A stretch of DNA of 64,000 bases from IMCC45349 sp047219225. GTDB lineage: Bacteria; Bacteroidota; Bacteroidia; Flavobacteriales; Flavobacteriaceae. This document shows, piece by piece, positions 17,864 through 24,913 of this stretch (position 1 is its first letter; each line of letters begins with the position of its first letter). The notes below the pieces were generated by a model. The model was not told the DNA's origin. It saw only the letters and a program-made list of their open reading frames with translations, and ran no database searches. The stretch is from positions 3,162,001 through 3,226,000 of the forward strand of contig NZ_CP178208.1 of NCBI RefSeq assembly GCF_047219225.1. Direction: 5' to 3'. Made by a program: the position numbers and the translations under genes.

Positions 17864-18721
17864 TTATATTACCATTTTTTCTATTGGACACACAAGGATA
17901 CCTTCTGCTCCATTTTGTTTTAATTCGTCTATAATATTCCAAAATTGATTTTTATCAATTACAGTGTGCAGTGAGCTCCAACCTTGTTTTGCCAAAGGCA
18001 GTACTGTTGGACTTTTCATTCCTGGTAGAATTTCTATAATACGCGGAATGTGTTCATCTGGTGTGTTTAACAATACGTATCTATAGTTTCGTGCTTTTAG
18101 AACCGATTGTATTCTAAACTGAATTTTATCAAGTAAACTTTGATTTTCTATAGAAATTAATGGTGATACTGCCAACACAGCTTCTGAATTCAGAATAAGT
18201 TCTTGCTCTTCAAGATTGTTCTTGAATAAGGTGCTTCCACTAGATACGATATCTACAATGGCATCTGCTAAACCAATATTTGGTGCAATCTCCACAGAAC
18301 CATTAATGATATGTAAATCTGCATTTACATTGTTTTTGGTTAAAAACTGATTTACAGTATTTGGATAAGACGTTGCTATCTGTTTGCCTTCTAAATCTTT
18401 AATGCTTTCATAGGGCATTGCTTTTGGAACAGCAATGCTTACTCTACACTTAGAGAATCCAAGACGCTCAACAAAGTTGATGTCAGTAGCTTTTTCTACT
18501 AGTACATTCTCTCCAATAATGGCCATATCTACAACGCCATCTCTAAGATATTGTGGTATATCTCCATTTCTAAGGTAGAATACTTCAGCTGGAAAATTTT
18601 GTGCTGAAGCCTTTAGTTGATCTTTTCCATTATCAATAGAAATACCAATATCCTTAAGAAGTTGCATGGATTCTTGGTGAAGTCGTCCTGATTTTTGAAT
18701 TGCAATTTTTAGTTTACTCAT
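17864..18721 (-). CDS. hisG: ATP phosphoribosyltransferase, long form
   Basis: A 285-residue enzyme for the committed step joining ATP and PRPP. The N-terminal transferase domains show KIAIQKSGRLHQES and the PRPP loop DIVSSGSTL near residue 158. The last 75 residues form the HisG C-terminal regulatory domain that binds histidine, so this is the long form that needs no HisZ. It is the first structural gene of the operon, downstream of the leader peptide and attenuator at 18735-18899. Confidence 0.96.
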   Translation of the reverse strand: MSKLKIAIQKSGRLHQESMQLLKDIGISIDNGKDQLKASAQNFPAEVFYLRNGDIPQYLRDGVVDMAIIGENVLVEKATDINFVERLGFSKCRVSIAVPKAMPYESIKDLEGKQIATSYPNTVNQFLTKNNVNADLHIINGSVEIAPNIGLADAIVDIVSSGSTLFKNNLEEQELILNSEAVLAVSPLISIENQSLLDKIQFRIQSVLKARNYRYVLLNTPDEHIPRIIEILPGMKSPTVLPLAKQGWSSLHTVIDKNQFWNIIDELKQNGAEGILVCPIEKMVI

Positions 18722-18734
18722 TTCAATAATATTG

Positions 18735-18747
18735 GTTTGAGTAAATC
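18735..18747 (-). promoter_or_regulatory. Third complementary segment between his terminator and hisG
   Basis: On the minus strand these 13 bases (GATTTACTCAAAC) are a perfect complement of the 5' arm plus loop of the his terminator (18793-18805). They lie only 13 bases before the hisG start. They could pair with the terminator arm after readthrough or mask the hisG initiation region. Role unknown. Confidence 0.45.
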
Positions 18748-18781
18748 TTTAGGAAAGTAATCTATTGCAACACGTCAACAA

Positions 18782-18812
18782 AAAACCCGTTTGATTTACT
18801 CAAACGGGTTTT
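18782..18812 (-). terminator. Intrinsic terminator of the his leader (attenuator)
   Basis: A perfect 13-bp stem (AAAACCCGTTTGA with TCAAACGGGTTTT) and a five-base loop, followed on the minus strand by a run of six T. It lies 30 bases after the leader peptide stop and 61 bases before hisG. It is the best intrinsic terminator in the window and blocks the path into the his genes unless the antiterminator forms. Confidence 0.9.
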
Positions 18813-18857
18813 AAAAATATCTTGGTTTTATTCAATACATTTTCAGCTCGCTTGAGT
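18798..18857 (-). promoter_or_regulatory. his antiterminator pairing (18849-18857 with 18798-18806)
   Basis: ACTCAAGCG, which encodes leader codons 15-17, can pair over nine bases (one G-U) with CGTTTGAGT, which includes the 5' arm of the terminator. A ribosome stalled on the upstream His codons leaves this segment free and so disrupts the terminator. A ribosome that reaches the leader stop covers it and allows termination. Confidence 0.75.
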
Positions 18858-18899
18858 GCAAGTATGAAAATGATGATGATGTAATTGAATAAAATTCAT
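18843..18899 (-). CDS. hisL: Histidine operon leader peptide, 18 residues with five His
   Basis: The minus-strand reading frame encodes MNFIQLHHHHFHTCTQAS and stop: four consecutive CAT codons at positions 7-10 and another at 12. It is the only small frame in the 241-base leader between the SH3-like gene and hisG. An A-rich stretch precedes the ATG, as is usual for flavobacterial initiation. The His run, the downstream terminator and the mutually exclusive pairing together identify a ribosome-mediated attenuator sensing charged tRNA-His. A candidate promoter lies upstream (TTTG and AATCTTTG within 18911-18950), but its -7 box has one mismatch. Confidence 0.88.
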   Translation of the reverse strand: MNFIQLHHHHFHTCTQAS

Positions 18900-18962
18900 T
18901 TCTGTTTTTTGTCTGTTCAAAGATTGCAAAATAATTTTTACAAATCCAAACTCTTGAGCAAA

Positions 18963-19511
18963 TTAATCATATTTCGGACAAGAAGTCCAAGGTAAACCAC
19001 ATTGATTCTTAAAACTCAGCCAACCTTCTATTATTTTATTATCAATAGTAAACTTAACTTTTGCCCAAAGACCATCAATTTCTGTAACATTAACACTTTG
19101 ATGTTCATCAATTTTATGTATTCGGTTAGATTTAATAGATGGTAATTCAAATAAATACACTGGTTTATTGGGATTATATACATCCACATTAATTAGAAAA
19201 TCACTACTCTTAACCCAATGATTTTCGTAGCCATAATTCTTATATTCAGAAGGCAATCTCTGAATGTTTTTTATTTTCAACCACCCAGAATCACTATCTG
19301 ATATAGCTAATTTATACCATGCATATTTATCATCAATGTTATAGAGTGTATCAACTACTCTTCCATTAATTTTATTATAAACTAAAATTGGTTGCTCATT
19401 CTTTTTGTTATAATAGCTCTCAACAAAATTATCATATATTAGTATATCATCTTTTTCTTGAGCATTTATACTAATACTAAAAAACAAAAAAAAGATGATG
19501 ACTAACCTCAT
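18963..19511 (-). CDS. Secreted SH3-like protein
   Basis: A 182-residue protein with a signal peptide (MRLVIIFFLFFSISINAQ). Two similar halves contain SH3b-like strands with the ending pattern W.K.K or GWLKIKNI and GWLSFKNQCG. Bacterial SH3b domains often bind cell wall, but no catalytic domain is present. Last gene of the apparent fabG-led run; seven bases after the SPFH gene. Function unknown. Confidence 0.65.
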   Translation of the reverse strand: MRLVIIFFLFFSISINAQEKDDILIYDNFVESYYNKKNEQPILVYNKINGRVVDTLYNIDDKYAWYKLAISDSDSGWLKIKNIQRLPSEYKNYGYENHWVKSSDFLINVDVYNPNKPVYLFELPSIKSNRIHKIDEHQSVNVTEIDGLWAKVKFTIDNKIIEGWLSFKNQCGLPWTSCPKYD

Positions 19512-19518
19512 AAAAATA

Positions 19519-20331
19519 TTATTGATTACCTAATATAATTGGCATTCCAGAATCACCAGAACCTATTACAACTACTTTACTATTAGGTGACTCTGCTAAT
19601 TTTATTGTAGCTTCAATACCTTTATCTTGAAGAATCTTATCTGTTAAAGAAGCACTTAGAATTTTATTAGCATCAGCTTTACCTTGTGCTTCAATACGTT
19701 GTTTTTCAGCTTCTTTTTGAGCTGTAACAAGTCTAAACTCATACTCTAAAGATTCTTGCTCTTGCTTTAATTTACGCTCAATCGCTTGTTTAATTGTTGG
19801 AGGTAATTGAACATCTTCAACCAAAACACGCTTTACAATTAGATATTGACCAGCTAATAGCTTAGTAACTTCATCTAAAATTTCTTGTTCAATTACATCT
19901 CTTTTACTTGAGTATAATTGCTCAGGTGTATAACGTCCAACCACACTACGAGCTGCAGCATTAATTGCTGGATCTAGTAATTCATGCTCGTAATCTTCAC
20001 CTTTTGTTTTAATTAACTTACCCAAATTACTATACTCTGGCTCATACCAAATAGTTCCATTAACTTTTACTTCTAATCCATTTACTGAAAGTACATTCAT
20101 ATTATCTGAAACAGACTGTTGCCTTACTTTGCGAATAATCATTTCATTCCAAGGTGCTACAATATGAAATCCTTCTCCATAAGTTTTATCTGTATTAATA
20201 CCATCACCAAAGCGTTCAAATATAACGCCACCTTCTCCAGGTCCAATGGTTACAGCAGATTTAGAAATTAATATGATTAATACAACCAATATAAAAATAA
20301 TTGGCAACCCAATTTTTGGTAACTTTTCCAT
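19519..20331 (-). CDS. Prohibitin / SPFH-domain membrane protein
   Basis: A 270-residue protein with one N-terminal membrane segment (residues 9-25) followed by an SPFH/band 7 domain (VTIGPGEGGVIFERFG through LLAGQYLIVKRVLVEDVQLP). A charged coiled coil (IERKLKQEQESLEYEFRLVTAQKEAEKQRIEAQGKADA) spans about residues 183-224. This is prohibitin-like architecture; such proteins form membrane-associated rings that scaffold or regulate membrane proteases. It lies 21 bases after the VWA gene. Confidence 0.85.
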   Translation of the reverse strand: MEKLPKIGLPIIFILVVLIILISKSAVTIGPGEGGVIFERFGDGINTDKTYGEGFHIVAPWNEMIIRKVRQQSVSDNMNVLSVNGLEVKVNGTIWYEPEYSNLGKLIKTKGEDYEHELLDPAINAAARSVVGRYTPEQLYSSKRDVIEQEILDEVTKLLAGQYLIVKRVLVEDVQLPPTIKQAIERKLKQEQESLEYEFRLVTAQKEAEKQRIEAQGKADANKILSASLTDKILQDKGIEATIKLAESPNSKVVVIGSGDSGMPIILGNQ

Positions 20332-20352
20332 AACTATGTTTGTTGTTTTTGT

Positions 20353-22380
20353 TTAAATAAGTCCGTTATATTTTCTTATAAACCACTCTAAAGCAAGACT
20401 TAAGGCTATCAGAGCTAATAAGTATTTAAAATCGATTAAAGGTACAATTTTTTTGTTGCTTTTTTCTATAATGCTATATCTACCATCACTTAAAATATCA
20501 CTAACAAAAGCATCAATCTTTGTGTAATGGTAACTATTAGCATTTGTATTTTTAGCTAACTGTTTTAGCTTATTTGAATTTGCATTAAAAAACTGCTGTT
20601 CTATATTAAAATCTAATATTTGTATTCTACCAGATTGACTAATTTCATTATTTGCATTAACAGTAAAATCATAAGTTCCAGCAGCCAACTGACTCAAGTC
20701 TACTTGATACTTATTTTGTTTCAAAACAAATGGAATTGTAATAGTGTTATTGGTTTCTGTATTATTTACAGTAATACTTAAACTTGCATTAGCATCAAAT
20801 TCGTAGTTTTTATTAAAATATTGTGCTATAATAACAACATCTTGACTACCATTATAAAATGATTCATAATCTAAATTCAATCTACTCTTACGTTTATTAG
20901 AAGTTAAATATTGAATAAGCTTTCCAAAAAAACTATCAAATTTATCAAAAGTACCATCTATAAGATAACTTTGAGCTCTCCACTTCCAAATATTTTCTCC
21001 TAACAATAAAGCACCTCGTTTGTTGTTATCCTCAAAAGTTGTTAATAGTGCTTTATCAGTAATATTACCGTTTATTGATTTGTATAATATTGGTGAATTA
21101 GGAATATTAAATATTACATCTCCAAATTCGGAATTTAATGGTGGGAATGATTGAAAACCTAAATCGTCAACTATAAAAGTATTATAGTTACTATTTAATG
21201 AAGGTTGATAATCTTCAGTCTGTAAAGTAATCTCTTGACTATAATACGTTTGTGCACTATTAAGAAAGCTCCATTGTGTATTGGTTCCAACAATTACAAA
21301 ACTATTTAAACCCTCATTATTTATATAATCAAAAACTGATTTAAACTTATTATTAGGTTGATAGATAATTGCTAATTGATATAACTCTTTTGAATTTAAA
21401 TACTCTGAAGGAGATACAATAGAAACAGAACGTTGTTGATTGGTTTCTACCATCTTTTTAATTGCACCTAAATCTGGATGAATAATATCGCTAATAATGG
21501 CAACATTGGTTTTTTGATCAATTACTTCTACTGCAAAAGGCTTAACATTATTAGCTGTATTTTTTTCTTCAGATAAATGAGATAGGCTAACATAATATGT
21601 TGTTACTCCTACTTTATCTGCCAAAAGATTAGCAATTACAGTTTGTGAATTATTTTGCTTTGATAAATTTAGTTGCTTTGAAAACTTTGTTGAATTACTT
21701 GTAGATATCGTTAATTGAGAGCTAATCTCCTGATTACCACTGTAAGTTACTATAACTTCTACTGGAAACTTATTTTTTAAATAAGCATATTTATTAGCAT
21801 TAAGCTGTTGGATTTTTATATCTACAAACTGTGTTGTATCTCCTAAAACTATTGGGTAAACACTTTGCTTAAGCTTGTTTGATACATACTCATAATCTGT
21901 TCCAATTGTTTGATTTCCGTCTGTTAGTAATACAATTGGTGCATTTACATTTTTATAAATGTTATCAAGACTACTTAAAGCTTTACTAATGTTTGATTGT
22001 ATTGCATTAAAAGATAATGAGTCAAAATCTTCAATATTACCTCCAAAGACATAGCGTTCTATATTGAATTTATCATTTAACTCTTGATTAGTTACAACAT
22101 TATTAACAAGGTTATTTGCATCTTCCTCTTTTCCTATATGCTTAATTGATTCAGAATTATCTACAGCTACAACAAGCTTAGGTTTTTCATTATAAATCGT
22201 TATTTTTTCAAACTTTGGATTTATAATTAATAGAAATAAAGAGAATAAAGTTATAAACCTTAAAAAAGAAAAAAGAATATGTAATTTATTCTTTTTAGAT
22301 TTATATAAATACTGAAACAGCGCTAATGATAGCGCTGTTATACCAGCAATTATAATATATAATAGTGTTGTTGTTGACAC
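20353..22380 (-). CDS. VWA-domain transmembrane protein
   Basis: A 675-residue membrane protein. Two membrane segments occupy residues about 5-25 and 37-56, and a third lies at the C-terminus (LLALIALSLALEWFI). A von Willebrand A domain follows the second segment, with the metal-site motif VAVDNSES near residue 72 (DxSxS) and a later TDGNQT. The large central part is predicted extracytoplasmic. The layout resembles BatA/BatB-like aerotolerance proteins or Bacteroidota proteins with a glutamine-amidotransferase-like fold, but I see no catalytic triad. It overlaps the preceding gene by one base. Function unassigned. Confidence 0.75.
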   Translation of the reverse strand: MSTTTLLYIIIAGITALSLALFQYLYKSKKNKLHILFSFLRFITLFSLFLLIINPKFEKITIYNEKPKLVVAVDNSESIKHIGKEEDANNLVNNVVTNQELNDKFNIERYVFGGNIEDFDSLSFNAIQSNISKALSSLDNIYKNVNAPIVLLTDGNQTIGTDYEYVSNKLKQSVYPIVLGDTTQFVDIKIQQLNANKYAYLKNKFPVEVIVTYSGNQEISSQLTISTSNSTKFSKQLNLSKQNNSQTVIANLLADKVGVTTYYVSLSHLSEEKNTANNVKPFAVEVIDQKTNVAIISDIIHPDLGAIKKMVETNQQRSVSIVSPSEYLNSKELYQLAIIYQPNNKFKSVFDYINNEGLNSFVIVGTNTQWSFLNSAQTYYSQEITLQTEDYQPSLNSNYNTFIVDDLGFQSFPPLNSEFGDVIFNIPNSPILYKSINGNITDKALLTTFEDNNKRGALLLGENIWKWRAQSYLIDGTFDKFDSFFGKLIQYLTSNKRKSRLNLDYESFYNGSQDVVIIAQYFNKNYEFDANASLSITVNNTETNNTITIPFVLKQNKYQVDLSQLAAGTYDFTVNANNEISQSGRIQILDFNIEQQFFNANSNKLKQLAKNTNANSYHYTKIDAFVSDILSDGRYSIIEKSNKKIVPLIDFKYLLALIALSLALEWFIRKYNGLI

Positions 22381-22922
22381 TAGTCATGTTTTACTTTTAT
22401 GAGCTCAAAAGAGTCATGAAATTTATCAATATCAGCATTATCTTCATGTACATCTAAAGTTACAACTTGAGATATATACATAATATTTTTTACAAGATAA
22501 CAACGTATATAAATATATGCGCCTTCTATTGCTATTTTAATACTCCTACCTGGATAACCATTAAAAGTAATAGAGTTATCTATGAGTAATCTTCCGTTTA
22601 CATTTGTTACAGCACCATTAACTGCTCCGTCTAATACAGTTTTTATGTAACCTTCCTCAGGTTCTTCAAACATATCTTCTGGATAGTCTGATCTAATTAC
22701 GCTATAAACTGCATTTTTAGATTCTGGTGGTAACTCAGAAAGCATAAACATATGCATCGTTAAATTACCTACACCTGTAGGAATTTCTTGAGTTGAATAT
22801 TTAGGCTCTCCAGGATAATCTGCAGTAAACTCAAACGTTTCACTTTTAAATTTTTGCCACTCTTGAGCAACAACTATAAATGTGAATAAGCTAAATACTG
22901 CTGTTATAAATAGTTTTTTCAT
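22380..22922 (-). CDS. Secreted hypothetical protein, 180 residues
   Basis: Signal peptide at residues 1-19 (ending VVAQ), then a compact domain beginning EWQKFKSETFEFTADYPGEPKYS. The opening resembles small periplasmic proteins with a PsbP/Mog1-like alpha-beta fold, but that is only a visual impression. No catalytic motif seen. It overlaps the VWA gene by one base, so the two are translationally coupled. Confidence 0.65.
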   Translation of the reverse strand: MKKLFITAVFSLFTFIVVAQEWQKFKSETFEFTADYPGEPKYSTQEIPTGVGNLTMHMFMLSELPPESKNAVYSVIRSDYPEDMFEEPEEGYIKTVLDGAVNGAVTNVNGRLLIDNSITFNGYPGRSIKIAIEGAYIYIRCYLVKNIMYISQVVTLDVHEDNADIDKFHDSFELIKVKHD

Positions 22923-22943
22923 ATTTCATTTAAGCCTTAAAAA

Positions 22944-23975
22944 TTATTTTTTTAGTGCCTTTTTTATTTTACTATTAATATCATCTACATGTCTAGATTT
23001 TATATTGTATGAAGACATTATACCAGCAACATAATTACGATAAATAACTTCACCAGTTTTTGAGTTTACGATATGAATAAATTTTTGAGAATTTACTCTT
23101 ACATATCTTAAATAATAAAACTCCTCACCAGCCAATATACGTCTATCCATTTCATCCTGATCTAGGAATTCATAGTTATACTTATAATCCTCAAAAACTT
23201 TTTCAAAACTATCTTTATCCTTTTTATCTTTCCCTCTCCAAGCATTATACTTAATTAGATGATAATTTGGAATATAAAGCGTGGTGTTAGCAAGTTTTTT
23301 GAGTTCAGGTAAATAATCATTATCATACATCCAATACTCTTCACCTAATTTTAATTGATTATTTACTTTTTGAAAATAATTCTTAAGAAAACCAGGTTTA
23401 TAGTTATAAAAAACATCTGTACTATAAATGCTATCCATGATTTCAGACGAACTAGAACTTAAAGCTGTTGGTAAAAAAGTGTCTTTAGGAAATAAATCTA
23501 CTCTAGCAAGACTTTCCTTATTAGAAGAAATAGCTTTATTTAATTTTTTCTCATACTTCTTGCTTTTTTTATCTAGCTTACTAATTTCCTTTTTTAAGTT
23601 TTCAGCATCATACATAAAAAACTTAATATAAATATAAATATAATCAACTTGAGCGCCAGATTTCATGGTCTTTACTACATGATGCCCTTCTAAATTTGCG
23701 AAACTATAATTTCCGTCTAAATAATTTAGAGGATTAAACTCATCGCGATATACTAACTTATAAGGTGTAACATCCCAAGAATCATTTAATATTTGATCGT
23801 AAACATCAACATCAATAATATCTGATAATACAAATATAGTTTCGGTTTTTTTAAACTTATCTATACGTCCCTTGGGGAAATTTTTAGATTTCCCTATGTG
23901 TCTAGGACCAATACTAATTTGAGCGCTTAATGTTGTAAACATAAAGCACGTGAAAACGATTAATAGCTTTTTCAT
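22944..23975 (-). CDS. Secreted hypothetical protein, 343 residues
   Basis: Signal peptide at residues 1-18 (ending LSAQ). A Lys-rich coiled segment (LKKEISKLDKKSKKYEKKLNKAIS) lies near residues 131-155. The C-terminal half includes FYYLRYVRVNSQKFIHIVNSKTGEVIYRNYV, suggesting beta strands. I do not recognise the family. It is 14 bases downstream of fabG and 21 bases before the next secreted protein, so it fits an operon. Confidence 0.65.
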   Translation of the reverse strand: MKKLLIVFTCFMFTTLSAQISIGPRHIGKSKNFPKGRIDKFKKTETIFVLSDIIDVDVYDQILNDSWDVTPYKLVYRDEFNPLNYLDGNYSFANLEGHHVVKTMKSGAQVDYIYIYIKFFMYDAENLKKEISKLDKKSKKYEKKLNKAISSNKESLARVDLFPKDTFLPTALSSSSSEIMDSIYSTDVFYNYKPGFLKNYFQKVNNQLKLGEEYWMYDNDYLPELKKLANTTLYIPNYHLIKYNAWRGKDKKDKDSFEKVFEDYKYNYEFLDQDEMDRRILAGEEFYYLRYVRVNSQKFIHIVNSKTGEVIYRNYVAGIMSSYNIKSRHVDDINSKIKKALKK

Positions 23976-23989
23976 AAAGTTATAATAGA

Positions 23990-24736
23990 TTAGGTTAACA
24001 TTCCACCATCAACATTTAAAGTTTGCCCAGTAACATAGGCACTCATATCACTAGCTAAAAACACACAAGCATTTGCTATATCTTCTGGAGTACCACCTCT
24101 TTTTAAAGGAATAGCTGCTCTCCAACCTTTAACAGTTTCTTCATCTAGCTTAGCAGTCATTTCAGTTTCAATAAAACCAGGTGCAATCACGTTACTTCTA
24201 ATATTTCTTGAACCTAACTCTAATGCAACAGATTTAGAAAAACCTATAATTCCTGCTTTAGAAGCTGCATAGTTAGTTTGTCCAGCGTTTCCTTTAACAC
24301 CAACTACAGAACTCATATTTATAATAGATCCTTTTCGTTGTTTTAACATCGTACGTTGTACCGCTTTAGTCATATTAAACACAGACTTAAGGTTAACTTC
24401 AATTACTTTATCAAAATCTTCTTCTCCCATTCTCATAAGAAGATTATCTTTTGTAATTCCTGCATTATTTACTAAAACATCAATACTTCCAAATTCTTTT
24501 AAAACTTCAGCAGCTAAGTCTTGTGCTTCCTCAAAACTTGCAGCATTACTTTGATAGCCTTTTGCTTTAACTCCTAAACCATTTAATTCATCTTCTAATG
24601 CTTTTGCTGCATCTATAGATGAACTATAAGTAAAAGCTACATTAGCACCTTGTTGTGCAAATACTTCTGCAATACCTTTACCTATTCCTCTACTCGCTCC
24701 AGTTATAATGGCTGTTTTACCTTCTAATAATTTCAT
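23990..24736 (-). CDS. fabG: 3-oxoacyl-[acyl-carrier-protein] reductase
   Basis: A 248-residue short-chain dehydrogenase that reduces beta-ketoacyl-ACP with NADPH in fatty acid elongation. The cofactor motif is TGASRGIGKGIAE near residue 12. The catalytic set is the Asn of NNAGIT, the Ser of SSVVG near 142 and YAASK near 155. Length and C-terminus (YVTGQTLNVDGGM) are typical of FabG. It is the first gene of the run ending at the SH3-like gene and has a well-formed promoter at 24835-24863. Confidence 0.93.
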   Translation of the reverse strand: MKLLEGKTAIITGASRGIGKGIAEVFAQQGANVAFTYSSSIDAAKALEDELNGLGVKAKGYQSNAASFEEAQDLAAEVLKEFGSIDVLVNNAGITKDNLLMRMGEEDFDKVIEVNLKSVFNMTKAVQRTMLKQRKGSIINMSSVVGVKGNAGQTNYAASKAGIIGFSKSVALELGSRNIRSNVIAPGFIETEMTAKLDEETVKGWRAAIPLKRGGTPEDIANACVFLASDMSAYVTGQTLNVDGGMLT

Positions 24737-24759
24737 ATTTTAAAAATTGTGATTAGTTA

Positions 24760-24784
24760 GATTTCTGTAATAACAGAAATGACA
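24760..24784 (-). repeat. TGTCA-type palindromic repeat, copy 3, in the fabG 5' region
   Basis: On the minus strand this 25-base element starts TGTCA and forms the perfect stem ATTTCTGT/ACAGAAAT with a TATT loop. It matches 19 of 25 positions of copy 1 (12246-12270). Stem differences are paired changes, so the fold is conserved. It lies in the predicted fabG leader. Confidence 0.6.
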
Positions 24785-24834
24785 AATTTTAATTAACTCA
24801 ACATACTAAAGCTATACTGAGTTTTTTGCTAATT

Positions 24835-24863
24835 CAAATATAGCAAATACAAGTTGCATCAAA
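24835..24863 (-). promoter_or_regulatory. fabG promoter (TTTG, 17 bases, TATATTTG)
   Basis: Minus-strand TTTG at 24860-24863 and TATATTTG at 24835-24842, spaced by 17 bases, match both elements of the Bacteroidota consensus. This is the best promoter match found in the window. It directly follows the terminator of the peptidase gene and predicts a leader of about 90 bases. Confidence 0.65.
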
Positions 24864-24866
24864 TAA

Positions 24867-24896
24867 AAAAACCTCACAAATTCTTGTGAGGTTTTT
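24867..24896 (-). terminator. Intrinsic terminator of the M16 peptidase gene
   Basis: A perfect 13-bp stem (AAAAACCTCACAA with TTGTGAGGTTTTT) and four-base loop, starting 18 bases after the peptidase stop and flanked by T runs. It separates that gene from fabG. Confidence 0.85.
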
Positions 24897-24913
24897 AACA
24901 ATATTACTTACAA

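Noticed and set aside
16578..17942. Longer hisD frame starting at 17942
   Set aside because: The extra 27 residues overlap hisG, are foreign to HisD, and the ATG at 17861 gives the family length and tight spacing.
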